Below, one piece after another: positions 30,675-44,960 of a stretch of DNA of 64,000 nt; position 1 is the first letter of the stretch, and each line of letters opens with the position of its first letter. The position numbers were made by a program, and so were the translations under genes. The notes beneath the pieces are model-generated. The model worked only from the letters and a program-made list of their open reading frames with translations, was not told where the DNA came from and did not search any database. Source of the stretch: Diprion similis (Eukaryota > Arthropoda > Insecta > Hymenoptera > Diprionidae); NCBI RefSeq assembly GCF_021155765.1, contig NC_060106.1, forward strand, positions 13,418,031-13,482,030, read 5' to 3'.

Positions 30675-33600
30675 TCTGCAAAGCTTACTCGGGAATTTCG
30701 TCAATTAAACGGAATGAGATTTTATTTCACCAAATACTCGAGCTGCCAGGCGCCTCAGCTGAGTGCGGGTGACCGTGGCACAGTTTTCGTGCTGAATTTC
30801 CGACCTGAAACCTACGTATCTTGGCATACAGATTCTAGTTCGTAAATAAGGAAATTTCAGAAATTTAATCGAAGCATGCCAAATATTTTACAGTATTTAT
30901 CCTTATTTAGTCCATAAACCATTTTGAGCATTCACGTGAAGCCTAAAATATCTCAGATGACTGATGCCGGGGAAATTTGATGGCTGAAAATGTGTAGGTA
31001 TAAGGACACCCACATCTGATTCGGAATCTTGTTTCAAACTTGTCGTAAAAAACGGGATATATATACAATAAACTCTTGAAAAGCGTCTCCCGCGGGAGTG
31101 TAACAAAATATTAAACGATTACATGAAAGACTGATGCACCTTATACGGCTAGCGAGAAAGCTCGTAAACTTTTTGAACGAAAAACTTTCATTCGATATCG
31201 TTACTCTGTCAATTCCTGCGATTGCTTTTTAAAATTATGACGGATGCCATTGCAAGATATATAACATTTTTATTGGGGATATTTGCCAACTAAAAGCTGT
31301 TACTGCATAGTTAGGCTAAATAAAACGACCAAAAGTACTTATCTCACCACTGTGTGGAACATCGTGAAATATCGGAGCTGAATTACAACGCAGAGCGAAG
31401 AAAAAACCTCGGAATTTAACGAGATTTTTTATTGGCTGAACATAGAGTTTAATAATACAAAGTTTTGCCATTGAGTAATGACCCTCACTCTTCTGCACAG
31501 GCTCAGCCATTGCGTGTTGAATATTATAAATCGTTCTTCAAATTCCCAATATCCAACTCTATTCGCTTGCGCAGTAAATGCACAAGAAAAAAGCTCGCTT
31601 TCAACTGCTTCGCTGCAGTTTCTTCAATCTTCAAAAGTGGTCGACGACTGACAATTCGTGTTGTGAGATTGTTGTCGGTACGTGAAAGCCCGACTTGTCG
31701 AAAAGTTTTCCACCGCCTATTGTTGATTCCTAGGCCATGTTTCTTCAGTAATTTTCCATTATCCAAGAATAATCGAGGCTTACAGAAGCCGAGTTGTTGG
31801 CAAATCTTTTGTCAGGTGTGGTGGAAGGTGTTCAACGTGAGTGGTAAACCTAATTCCAATTGTTTTCCTTCACTTGCGTACGTCCTTCGGTTGGCCGGGA
31901 AAGAATGGATTTTCCATTTGCCCAGAGAAAGAAAACGCGAGCAACCTCGAACGAATGGTCGTCCATTTCCATCCCTCTCATATATACATGATACGGATGG
32001 GCAAATTTTACAAGCGGTGATTGTACGGGGTGGGTGTCGTAAAAATGAAGAGATTTGACGGTGCGGCAACATATTCTCGTTTCAAACGAACGATGTCGAT
32101 ACGATATTCGCTTACCAGTATTTCAAAATAACGCCAAATTAGCTGTTCCGCAAAAGTTCTATACACATGAGTGACAAAGATCGATTGTTAGTGCCTGCGA
32201 GTACGGAATATAAATAATAATGGCGCCATTAAGGAAAGGTACACGCTGCATAAACAACGAAGTAAACTCATTAGATACCGATGAAAAATTCCATAATTAT
32301 TAAATTCAGGGTTCAAGGAAGAAACAATAACTCAAGCTTTCATATCGTGAATCGGACTCTTTGAAATACATCATCAGACCACTGCGTATAATTCATTCCA
32401 ATTATCACTTCATGAATTTTAACAAATTTACAAAGACCGAGTTGTTTAATTAGAGGATTTTACGCGGCAGGAAGATTAGTATTAGGGTCACAGAGGGATG
32501 TCGGTTGCGCCATGAACCGTGAATGCGAAAGACAAGCCTGGAACCCTTGACCGAGGATCTCACGCCTAGTGAACATCGAACGGTCGTACCTTGTAGAAGG
32601 GAATGCAGATGGAAACGAGCAAGCGAGTCCCATAGAATTGGCAGGAAATGGGACGAAGCTTGAATCGAAGACTCGAGCCTCGGGTTAGTGAACCGAGACC
32701 AGAAACTTACCAGGCATCGGTATGGTCCGAGTGAATTTAATTTAAACCGTGAAATGCTGTCTGTTACCCGAGCTTTCTGGCGCCGGGAATCTTGCCACGC
32801 GACGTCACCGGCTTTATCGAATCGCGAGCAAGCATGCAACGATGTCGATCCGCAAACGTACCTATAGAGAGACTGTCGTCGAGCCCAGCAAACCTGTAAT
32901 CAATTTCGAAAACGTACCAACGTAATCATGCAGGCGTGGATAAAACCATGATAGCTTCTGAAAGCTAACAATAAGTTGGGGCGACTTGGTCGTGACCCTG
33001 AAGAGTTAAATAACACGAAGTGAGTAAAGCTGATCGGTGAACTTCAGAGGTGAAAGAAGAGGAGGCGAGTCTCGTTATTTTGGGAAGCAGAAGTAAGCAT
33101 ATGCTACGAACAATGGTTACACAGTATGGCGTCGGAAGGTTGGCACGGATATTAATTAAGGCAACGGGTAGTCGACTCTAGTTAAGGACGACGGAGCTTC
33201 GAGAAAGGTTACACCAAATTTATCCGCGATGGCGGATTGGACTTGCCTCTATAGGCCTGTACAAAGCCCTCATTAAATACATAGGTGTGGGAGAAATTCT
33301 GCTCGTTCAAACTCTTCCCCGTCTCATATTCGTTGGAAACAATTCCAAGCGCCGTAGGTGCCAGGTCGTGTAAGGTAGGTATATCGAATCATATATATTC
33401 AGGATTAATTCGCCCGTCCAAATAACGTTTGTTAGAGAATTTCGATTTAATTAAATTTAACGTAGATTTCTGTTAATTTCTACGACCTCCTGCCTTTCGT
33501 CAGGAATTCTTTCGTAGTTAGAAAGCGAAGGAAAAGTATTTTTATGCATTTAATCGAAGCTCGTTGACAGACCGACATCAATGATGACGCATATAGTCGT

Positions 33601-36600
33601 AAGAGACAGTGAATTATGTGTATCGAGTGAATTTGGTGTTCAGAATGTGAAACTCTAAATGCTGAATAAAAAAAAAACTGGTTGCAGCGTTAGCGAGGAA
33701 TTTTTCTCTATTTTCTTTTTTTTTTGTTTCATTTTTTTTCCTACATGTACTTATTCAGACACAAAGAACCGGTCGATTTCATCTGGCGTTGGGCAAGTGA
33801 GTGCCAAGATAATGGAGGTAAATATTCGGATATTTGAAGTAAAGGATTAAGTCCCAGCATTTTGAGTCAATTCAACAACGAAGCTCGGAGATTCTTGATA
33901 ATTTTTACGGCGTATAAACGAGGTCTTTGGGAGTCCGATACTTTGAAGGCTTGTTTGGCTGGCTTGTTTGTTAGCTCGCTGAAAGAAACGCCCACTGCAA
34001 GGCGCTTTATCGTCTGAACACTTCTGTTTTCATCCGCACCCGGATACGATGAAATTGCAACGACAATGATACAAAAAAAAAATTATCTCTACCGAAAGTC
34101 TGAGGGAAGCGAAAAATTTCAACAGAGTAATTTTCACCTGTTATATTTATCGCGTAGGATCTTGTCACGGAAAGAGAAAAAAAAAGGGACATGCGATCGT
34201 GCAGTGATAAGAATCGGCCGAAGTAGAGAAATTTCGGATAATTTCAACGAACAGCTTTACGGGCCAAATTTTTCCTCATATACCTGAATGTATAAGTCGG
34301 CAACGTATACAGAGAATAATATATGACGTCATGTGTATAGCAGAGGCGTGTGGACGATTTTACACGCAGTTGTAATTCATTTGCAGGGTTTAAAGGAAAG
34401 GGGAACGGGACGAGGCATGTAGAAGTGACACGCCTGGTAAAAACGTTTTATATGTTAAAGTTAGATGATATCCAATTTTGGAGCTTTGAAAATAGTCCAA
34501 AAACTTTCCTCTGCCTCTGTGTAATATAATTCATTTTGTATTCAGTTTGGTATTATAGAGTGAAATTTCGGTTGAAAATTTTGCCCAAGTTGTTGGATAT
34601 AAAAAAAAAATAAATAAAAAAATGATGGTGCGTCTGAATTGGGATTCAAATAAGAAAGAACAAAACCCTTCATCTACCATCCGACACGAATGTACGGTGC
34701 AATGGTCAGACGTGACAACATCATTCACGCGTCGATGCAAGTTTTGTTATATGGATACTGCACGTGTGCCGCTGTATAATCCGCGAACTTTTCATTCCCT
34801 TTGATCTGCACGAGCCGTTTTCCCACGTGACGTGTGAGTTCTCTCTTTTAGTCTCTGTGGCTCGAATGGAGCTGATTTTATATGTAAGCGCTAAACGAAA
34901 CCGTCCACGTTTTGTGCTCGAGGTTGCCACCGGAGACAAGGTCACGTAGGAAGACACGAGTGTAATTGAATTCTATACGTACTTACGAGTATATACGCTA
35001 ACTGTTAGAGTTGAGGATCGATATATGAAATGAACAAGTCAATTGGGAATTACGAGTTAAGCGAGGGTCAAAAACTGCGGGGGTGGCAAGTTCCAGGGCT
35101 TTGTATAACGCAATCCCACCCTTTTTATCTGGTTAATATTCATAAGCTTCATCGTGAAAAATCCTCGCATCGCAGCGTTCAGAACAACCCCGAAGCCATT
35201 CAATTTTTCGCGTTAATCGACGAGTCAAAATCCGCCTCCACAGTTTCTGGATGGCTGCACAGGCTCGCTGGTATGCAGACAATACTCGTACCGCGTGGAC
35301 AGTTTTCTACGCAGAATCCTGAATCCCTTTGTAGATCCCCCTGCGGCCATGATGGCATGATTCGCAACACCCTGACCTCGCTCAATCCACAAACCATGAA
35401 AAGGATAATGGCTCTTTGACCTCAAATCGTCGTTGTCACGTGTATCCAAGGCAAAGATAGTCAAGAACGTGAAAACAAGGTTCTAGGATTCCGGAGCTGT
35501 TTTTGCACATTGGGAAAAAATATATCCTATTATTTTTCACACAACGATCGGTACATTTGCACGCATGTATGTATAACACATGCGCCTGAACAGTTTCTCT
35601 GAATATACCAGGACGATAGGATATACTGGCATTAAGATGGACAGCGACGACGTCAAGAATGTTCCGGTAAACGGGCGTGAATATTTCCAAGGTAAAAAAT
35701 AGTTCACGTATACTCTGGCGCATCAGGAACAGGATGAATTTTTAAAAAACTGGGGCAACTGGAAGTCGGGACTGCCAAACGACGCACGACGGTGTAGGGC
35801 AATTCATAAAATATTGAAAACGTAACGTAGCTACCATTCTGGCGAATAGGTCGATACATGTATGAATGGATGATGCCCTAACGTGGCAGATCCTTCCGAT
35901 TAAGCCTGCAGCTCTTCTCGGTTTATGCAGTCCACAAATTCAGTTAACATCCAGAAGTGAAAAAAATTATATGCATTAAAATGAGCGAGATAACGCCTGA
36001 AAAATTCTTGCTATTTTACTTTCGCAAAATTTATTTATTCCTCAAATACGTGTTATGACAGGATTCCTGCAAAGTTTGTCCAGTCGTTGAGAGCACTATC
36101 GTGTTAACGATGGACCACTTTCACGGATGACTGAGTATACAACATAACCGTGGACGAAACTTTCCATAGAGTCTAAACCTTTCGCCACAAGGACTATAAG
36201 GGTTGCAGTCTCAGAGGCGCCATGGCAGGGCGATAATCCTACAATTGCAAATGGACACTGAACGACGAGAGTGAAAATTGAACTATTCCTTTGTATTTTA
36301 GTATTTTCATCACTAGAACAGAGGTAGATTGCAATGTAATTACGTACGAATATTTGATACATTCGTCGTAGACATATTATCATTGAGTCTTAATGTCAAC
36401 GAGCTCGTTAAATTTGTCGGCTCTTTATCACAACTGCAGTTATTGTACCTATTTACCATTTCCTACACTCTACATTACTGTGCAACTCTCGCAGCAAGTG
36501 TAGCGTGTATAACGAGCTCGCATCATTCATAGACGTACATATAAACGTAATTTCACGAACAGTATAACGCGAGGCGAGGAAGTATAATTTATTACGAATA

Positions 36601-38480
36601 GACAAGTGCGGTAAGATAGGTCGATCGTTGTGATTCCTGCTCTTTGAAATTACTATGTAAACAATTTTTCCACCGATTTATATCGGTAATTGATAAGAAA
36701 CGCAGCAGACAATTATGTGCACGATTCGTACACAGCACAGATACTCACGTTATCAGTGGGAACAATTGAACAGACTCAATAAAGTGTAAGTGAGCACTTA
36801 GTTAGTTGAGATACGTAATTATCGATAAATATTGCTACGTAAATATCGGTTGTATCCACAGTATAGAGGAATTTTTTGTGCTCGTAACCTTTGCGACCAG
36901 CAAAGTACGTTTGTAACATCGTGTTTGTAATCGATAATAGATTGCGAATTATTATGCTCTGGCTAACATCAAAAGCAGACAAATTCCACTACAAACACTG
37001 GAGAAAGTAAGTAGAGAAACAGTATGTAGCTTGTAGAAAATTGAGGAAATTTTACCACCGCGCTTTTCGTATGCCTGTTTCACGTAACAATGCTTCCAGT
37101 CTTGTTGGACCTCTATTCCAGTGTAAGAGAGTGCAACGTAAGTACAAACTACTTCCTGTGAGCACGTAGAATTCACATTCAGGGTGAGTAATTTTTTTTT
37201 TGTTCATTCTTCTGGTAAATACAATTTTCTATATTTTTATCACATTCGACGTTTGCCTGGCAAATGGAAACCGAATTCCTGTCACAAACAAATCGATCAT
37301 TATTTCGCGGATATTTGGTAACCTCTATAAACGGTGTACAAGGCATTCTCTACCAGTTAAGCCACTTTTTTTCAATAACACTTTTGGATGCCGTCGAAAA
37401 TTGGCCACATTTTGGTATAACTTGAAAGTAGTCTTGGTGAATTTTTTTTCAGTTTTGTAAATCAATCTTTTAGCAAGAGGAATATTTTATCTTTTTGTTA
37501 TTCATGTAATTTGGATTCGTTAAGTTTGGCAACAAAAATGTCGCTGCAAACAATGTTTTTCATTTAAATTTGTAATGCGATTGATCTTATATGTTTTTAT
37601 TCTCATCGCTAATTTATAGGCTGTTGTGAAAAGAAAAAAATTCAAATAACTATCCTTCTCACCTGTAATCACTTTCGATTTAAAAAAATCTTCTGGGATA
37701 TGTAAAAAAAATATACCTAACTACAGAAAAATTGAGGTAGCACAGAGCATCAGCTATGTAATGAAATTAAACCTATAATATCGAATTGTGATACGTAAGG
37801 TGTCCGATTGAATGGATAGAATTCATTCCGATTTTTTTTTACATTATAAGAGGACTTATCGTATTGCAAAGATGTGCAAACAGCTTTTTGCCAGACTTTC
37901 CCGATAGAAGTCGTACCTATTAATGTAAAAAAAGTTCAATTCGAAAATGATCGAATATAAAATCTAAAAGAAAAAAAATCACAGATACCAAGAAAAAATG
38001 TCTGAATTGGCGGAGAGTGTCGTATGTACCTATTTTGTTAGAAATCAAATTTCAACAAAAAACTTCTCGACGTTACGAATGTAAAAACTAGTGGCAATCA
38101 GTTGTAAGCTACAAATCGCCTGTAAGAATATTTTTTCATATCACAATAATATTGAAAAAAAAAAATATATATTTGGATAGACTGCAGATTTTTTCCAACA
38201 AGTTTGCAAAGTCCGGGATACAGTTCGTTCGAATGAGATCGAATTTTTCTGACAAGGGTAACAGAAAAAAAGATAATCCGCGGTTACTTTCTTTACAATA
38301 TAACCGTGTAGAACTATATTCTACCTATATTTACACCGCGTGTGGATTACGGTTTCAGCCAAGCAGGCTTCGTTGGATTTAGCCATCTCATGCCTTTCGT
38401 GTTTACGAAGAAAATGAAATCACGTGTAATCGGATGAGTGCGTGTACCGGGATCGCAATGGAGTATCGTGATACTGTAAC

Positions 38481-38540
38481 AAAAAAAGAAAGTGAAAAAA
38501 GAGAGAAGAAGAAGACGAAGAAGAAGAAGAAGAAGGAGAC
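38481..38540. repeat. Purine-only GAA/AAG microsatellite
   Basis: An almost pure purine stretch of A runs, GAGA and (GAA)n units. Polypurine tracts of this kind can form triplex DNA; no coding role is evident. Confidence 0.8.
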
Positions 38541-41500
38541 GTTTGCAGCTCCTGCGCAGTTCCACAGCCAACACATGGCTCCCAATTTCTTGTGCATGGC
38601 CCAATTAGGAGCTCTCTAAGCCCAACTCGTTGGACTCGGGCAGTTTTTTCCAAATTAACACGTGTAGACGAAGAAACGACACCATAGAAGCCGTTCCATG
38701 GATTCCCATTCAGTGGAACCGCGAAATGCTCCGCTGTAAGAACGTGGGTTAAATACATAATTTATGCAGATTTCGAAAGCCTTTCTTTTTCCTCACTTTC
38801 CTCGGACTCAAACGGATTTTCTAGCTCAATATATCTCCGTTATGGTGTCCTATGGCGGCGCCGATCTCTCTTACATCGATAAACGAACATGTAATTTCAC
38901 GTTACAGGTACCGCATCACATGCATATTATACTGTTTTCACGCGAATTATGTTTAGAAGAATATCGCATAATTCATGACGTAGCTCCACGTTTCTTCGGT
39001 TATCGATTGCCTTCTATCTGTCAATTTCGCGGAAGGAATCTTTTTATTTATCACGAGATGTTGCCGTGTAGAGCTCGTGCAGAACAACGTGGTGCGATCG
39101 TACGACGACTGCAGTCACGAGGTTCTTGAGACCGCTGCAGCTACGTGCACTGCATTTTCCCTAAGAATTTGCATCTGCTAACTTGTCTCCGAGACTAGAT
39201 TCAGGCTTCAGAGTTCCGATATACTCAGGCAGCGCAGCCTCAAAACTCCAGAGTAGGTGTCTCTAAGGCGACAGAGATACCTTATATCGATTATTGGGTT
39301 CGGTATGCGCAGTATTGTGCTCTACTATCGACGTATCAATTAAAAATAATTAACGCAGCGGCATTTGGGCTCGAGGAGAGTTATTTTGGGTTATTTTAAT
39401 CATGTGAAAAGTTGTTCCAGGTTAGATGAGTTAAAATTAATTCTTTCCTGCGTTAAAATTCAACAAAAAAATATACGACTTGAAGCCAATTAAGGTTTGT
39501 CAAAAAATACGTACCGTTGAGATGGGCACAGTTCTGTTATATATATATGGATGCGCCTGTAATTAGCGAAACCACGAACGAAATACCTTGAGAATAAAGG
39601 TAGAAAATGAAGCGAATCCTGTCTCCGCGGGTAATTAAAAACACGACGAGTCAATTAAAAGAGGCTTGTATAGTAATATTTCGAAATAAAATGGAGAAAG
39701 AGGTCCATTCAATCTGGCTGACAATGAGCAGCAGGGTGAAAAGAAATAAGTATATGATACATAATCTATATACAGGGTCGGATTGTGCGGCTCCTGCAAC
39801 GGGGTCATGGGAAGTACTTTGTTAAAGCCGTCAAGGCGGTAGATATGATCATCCCCGTTTTTTCTCCCGTGCACAGTAGAAGCGAGGAAAAGACGAAAGG
39901 GAGTAAACAGGAGAGATACGAAGCCACTGAGCCTTGGGAATCTGATCCAATTCGATGCCACCTTGATCCTCCAATGCCGGTCATTTCATATTCCGCAATC
40001 GAACAGGCCGTTTGGTATGTTATACCGGCCTCGCTGTATTATAGGGGCCGAAACCATGGAATTCATTCAAATATCCTTACCGCCGTTGGGCCTTGGTTTG
40101 AAATTCTAAAAGCACCTCATGATTCTCACGCGAAGAAATCACGCCCCTGATTAATCGACGACTGATCAAGCTTCGGATGAATATAATGCGGCATGCCTGC
40201 ATGCACTTGAGTTTAAAGTTATCGCAGAGATTTCATCCCGAAACTATCACCCTGCACGCAGTGAACCTATAATTGCTAATTACCTTGTTATGTCGTCTGT
40301 GGACGACAGCTACAACTCGACGAAGTTCTCTCATGCAAGTTTAACGACTATACCGTTAAGATCCGCTGCAGTGATCTGTCGGAGATAATTAACGTTTCAG
40401 GGCAGGTGTATATACCGACTAATGCGATAAAGAACTCCTTAAATTTGTACGACGGAAAACAAGATCCTGTAGGTAGAACAAACTTGACTATATCTACCTT
40501 CGAAAGTTTGGCAAACGCACGCGTTCATTTTTTGTCGCATATTATGTATCTCTTTCATTTTATTGCATTATTTCGCATGAAACTTACAATTTTATAAATT
40601 CTTAGGCTTGTATATATATATATGTATAGTATACGTAATATGACTCAGTGATACTCGGCATTTGCTATGTGCATAATATATAGTACAAAGGAAACAAAGC
40701 CTTGCATCATCGCGTTATACGATTCCCTTATACATGTATTTGAATTTTGGCGAATAGCCAGGAGGGTGGAAAATATGTTAGGCAGTATGAACGGCGAGAG
40801 AGAGAGAAAATACGCAGTTTACATAGTAATTTTAGAAGACATCGATTCCGGGGGTGAAGAGGCGATCCACTCCCTTTGATGGAAGATGAAGAAGAAAAGA
40901 AGACACGTACGGCTCGACCTGCAAGGGCGTGTCGGATCCGGGTTAACTGTATAAGCGAACTAAGAAGTTCGGAAGAAGCAGCGGGAGAAGAAGGGAAAAG
41001 GAAAGAGTTTGAATCGAATGAGACAAAAATTATGGGAGGAGGAAATACCGCGGTAGCGAAACGGGAGAAAGGAAGGAAGGGAAGTCAGAAAGGGCCGAAT
41101 ATCAGTTAATCCGTTTATCTTGATCGGGGTTCAGCTGCGGTAAATATTAACATTGCGTTCCGTAGCTCAAACTGATTATCAGAAATTGAAAATACTTTTT
41201 AATTTCGGTCTGCTGTAACGGAATGCGTATGCGGTGTGTTGAGATTTACAGTGATGGAATTGAATAAAATATGGCAACCGTGAAGCTGTACTTATATTCG
41301 TTTTTAAGACTGTATTACTCGCTTTTGCTTCTCGAGAAAACCGCCGGAAAATATTTCCCTAAAAACATGCGATTAATGTCGGAATTGTACATTTATTCAT
41401 TCATCACTCTCGTAATCATCAAAGGAAAAAAAATCTTTTCATCCATTGTCGTTCCAATTCTACAGAACGGTAGCTTTATCTCCAGGACGACGCAACTTCT

Positions 41501-44489
41501 GCATACCCATCATATAGAAGAAAATAAAAGCAACCAAATCTCCCGTGGGAAACAATATCAAAGATAAAAATAACGGCGATGGTTCGAGGCCTCTACACGC
41601 TATAAGGAAATTTTCCGATCTCGATGTAAAATGAAGTGGAAAATATGAAGAGAAAATATCACCTAAGAGAATCAAGTAATCAATGCACGGATATACGCAC
41701 TCGGGTCAGGAGAATAGGTGTAGGTATAAAAATTGTTACGGTTAAAAATTTTCGAGTAGTGTTATTACGGCGTAACCGGAAACGGACGCGAATGTATCCG
41801 CAAATATTTTTCTACACGTTATGTATATGAACCGCAGCTTGTGTCGATATAGTAAAGGGGGGACGAATGTTTTCGAACAAGCATAATCGCGTATTACATT
41901 ACGCCCAAAACGTGAACAACCCCGAGGATGTCGTGCAATAAACATACGCCATAATGTTACATGCGTGCAGAAGACCTCGCGGATTGCAATATAAATCGTT
42001 GTTAGAAAAATCGCACGAGGATGTAGGGGCACAAGGTTGTGCTGAAGGGTCATTACTTCATGTGCTTTGTGTGCTACGTAGGCCAGTTCAGTCAGGGCTA
42101 TAGGAATACAACACACATGTAGGTACGTAGGAATCGATTTTGAGGGCGACAATCGATCAAGTGGATGGGTGGCGCTGGTGGAACGGTTACAGACATGCGA
42201 GCCAGAAAAGCTCAAAGATGTGGGTATGCAGAACAGGGGATTCTTGCATATGAATATAAAGAGAGAAGCGCGCAATATGCTCTCGTATGAGATGCTTCAT
42301 TCCGACTGATTAAACTCGTCCGAAGTTACGATGGAAGAGAAGGTATATGTGGCAGGATACGCTGAATGTATAACCTATACACGTACAAAACGCGGAAGGG
42401 AGTAAAGAATATGAGAAAGAAGATTTAAGGATATTCTTGAAAATCAGCATTTTTTTTTTCACGTGCCATGAGGCGCGTGATATTTGTTATACGCACAATA
42501 TTTCATTGGAAAAGAATTCCCCCATAAGAATTCAACCGACGGATTAGAATAAAATATCAAAGTTCTTTACGGTTAATCAGCGCGAAGAGCAGAAAAAATT
42601 TTGGGGTTCTAAACCTAATTATCCATCCTGTATGGTTAAAACGCAAGACGTGCCGATTTTAAATTTGAAAACAAAAAATTCAACTAGATACGAGACGAAG
42701 AAATGAACGATGAATAATAATAATTTTCTGAAAATTTTCGCCCGAAGTAACCGGCAAGCTTTTCGTTGAAAGCTAGAGTAGGAAGCAGCTTTTCTCAAAG
42801 GATATTTTTTTCAAGTGCAAAGAGCACTATCCGTGTCTGCATATGTAGAGTTATACATACGTATGTGAGTCTGAAAAATGCAGAAACCTCTTGCTCGCCG
42901 AAAGAAAGCTTCTGTAACGCGAGTTAGAGGCTGAAATATCCCCAACGACGACAACTCACTTACTCCTTGAGATCAAAGAGCAAGCCCGTGTTAGACTCAA
43001 AGTTATCCAACTCGGCTCTTGCTCCGTATAAATAAAAAACAAACCATAAGTATGAAAAAGTTATAAGCAAGAAAAATGAAACACAAATATGAGTTCAGTA
43101 TCGTCCGTGTGTAATAGGTGAGCATAACTTTTCCTTCTCACTCCAGAAATTCTACCGTGTCGCGATGTGTATTATATACACACGTGCTTATATAAAAATA
43201 GGTAAGTACATAGGTGTATATCTATGATCGTAGAAACGGTGACTACAGAGAATTGAAAAACAGTTTCTGAACATTCGGGCACTTTTCTCTACCCCGACAA
43301 TTTTCGCTCGTTCATTTCCCACCGCGACTTCGATCTAGTTCCAGAGTGCCGTAGAGCATGTTTTTCTGCTGGTCGTAACCCTGCTGTTAGAGCAAACAGA
43401 AGTACACATATATGGGTTTCTTGATCTCCCATAGGTACAATTGAAACGGACCAGAGTATACGTCATTGTGAGCGTACCGTCTATTTAAGTATGTACATGT
43501 CTTCGCTATTCGCCGTTCTAGGGTGGGTAAATGGAGTTGCAAAGATACGGGGAAACCGGCGAGACGGAAAGAAAAATTGCCCCCAGGACGAAGGAGAAAC
43601 GAGTGCGCAACGCGTCGCGGAAATACTGAAAGAGTTCGTTAAATTAAAGGAACGAGTTCAGCGAAAGGAGGAAACTCTTGCACGTGCATATAACGACTTG
43701 AAAATTGCAAGAAGTACCTAAGGAAATGGGAAAACCACGAACTCGCTTAATTCACCACTTTTACTGGATCCCGATTTTTTCTACCGTCCTCTCACGCCGC
43801 GAGGAAAATCACACTCCGATGCAAGACCTGCGGGTCTCTTATCGAGGCAAACTTTCGAGTTATATATCATATAGCGCGTCGGATAATTAACTACCTTCGG
43901 GATGGAAAGAAGGTGGGTAACGAACAAAGGGTCCGTGTTCGGCGAACCGTTATATTTCTTAGGTACGGGACCTATGTTGTAAATTATAAATTCCGAGCGC
44001 ATGGTTTTTCACGGGTTCTGCCGCTCGACTCTACCGATGTAAAGTTAGACGACGCGGTACTTGGGCAAGATTTCAAAGCCGAACGTATATTTCAGTACAT
44101 AAAGTTTGCCCGGAGCGTGTATACCCACCTGACGTATATGTATATATGTATACGTCAATATATACGTACAAAAGAAATGTGATACAGAATTGAAAAGAGG
44201 AGAGACTGCAGGAGGGGCGGAGAGAAAATCCAACCCCATATTGGAAATTTCACGTTAAGTAAATTCAAAATTGTTGACCATTTCGATCGGTGGTCAGGCA
44301 AGTACTTTTCACCATCACTTATCGTAACTTCGCTAAACGAAGACACGGGAAGATAAAAAGATAGACAGTAAACCGCCGAGCGTTGGAAATGCGACGTGTT
44401 TCCGACACACGGATCTCGCGGTACGTACCGGAAATGAAGTACGTTCGAAGATACTGCGAAGGGATGAATGAATCAACGAGATGAAACGA

Positions 44490-44960
44490 GTTTCGGGGTT
44501 ACGAGGGGTCGAGGAAACTGCGATTCATGCACCAGCGCAAGGGGTGTGGGACACGTAAATGAGGAGGATGCAAGGCAGGTTTGACTTGAAATAGAGTGCG
44601 AAGCACCGTAGATCGATGGTGTCTGGTGCACGGCACCCCTCGCCTGCCTCTCCGAGGTTTCGACCGCCTCCTCGCTACCCTCCGCGTCGTATCCGTGTAG
44701 GCATCACCGCCGCCCCGGCAACGGAAAACGTGAGTCACCAGGACCCCACCACGACCCGCAGGGCCTCTCAACCCTCAACTCTCAACCCTCAACCCGCACC
44801 CTCAACCCTCAACCCTTGGCTCCGGCCTGGCTCGACTACAACCCGGCTCACCTCCTGCCGCAGACACTGACGGACTGAAAGCAAAGTTCCTTTTTACCCA
44901 AGGAGGCCTCCAGCGGGTCTAGCGACCCGTTCACGATGCACCCTGCACACTGCTGCGGGT
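44490..44960 (+). promoter_or_regulatory. Isolated GC/CpG-rich island in gene-poor DNA
   Basis: A sharply GC-rich block in AT-rich surroundings. On the plus strand an ATG at 44616 opens a proline/arginine-rich frame whose ATG-proximal part ends at a consensus donor (GAAAAC then GTGAGT, about 44730). Without the splice the frame runs 84 codons. It could be a promoter with a first exon of an unseen plus-strand transcript, or simply a local compositional island. No protein family was recognised. Confidence 0.3.
44767..44815. repeat. Imperfect (AACCCTC)n tandem repeat
   Basis: Heptamer AACCCTC/GAGGGTT units recur with small variants (AACTCTC, AACCCGC). The unit resembles short G-rich telomere-type motifs, but it is only about seven units long and internal. 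Confidence 0.75.

Larger units (their letters stand above)
30181..44480. other. Gene-poor region, no supported gene
   Basis: These 14.3 kb carry no reading frame with recognisable domains or supportable splice structure on either strand. The longest open frames (31465-32058 plus, 197 codons with a TTG start; 41742-42275 minus, 177 codons) are within what chance gives for this composition. Simple repeats: (TACC)5 at 30655-30674 and a purine GAA tract at 38481-38540. A CRE palindrome lies at 34324-34331. It may hold distal regulatory DNA or untranslated exons that cannot be seen by eye. Confidence 0.6.

Noticed and set aside
31465-32058. Plus-strand open frame of 197 codons
   Set aside because: It starts at TTG, shows no domain, has erratic composition, and a frame of this length is not unexpected by chance in 64 kb.
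41742-42275. Minus-strand open frame of 177 codons
   Set aside because: It is hydrophobic and cysteine-rich in no family pattern, with no splice sites or promoter; compatible with chance.
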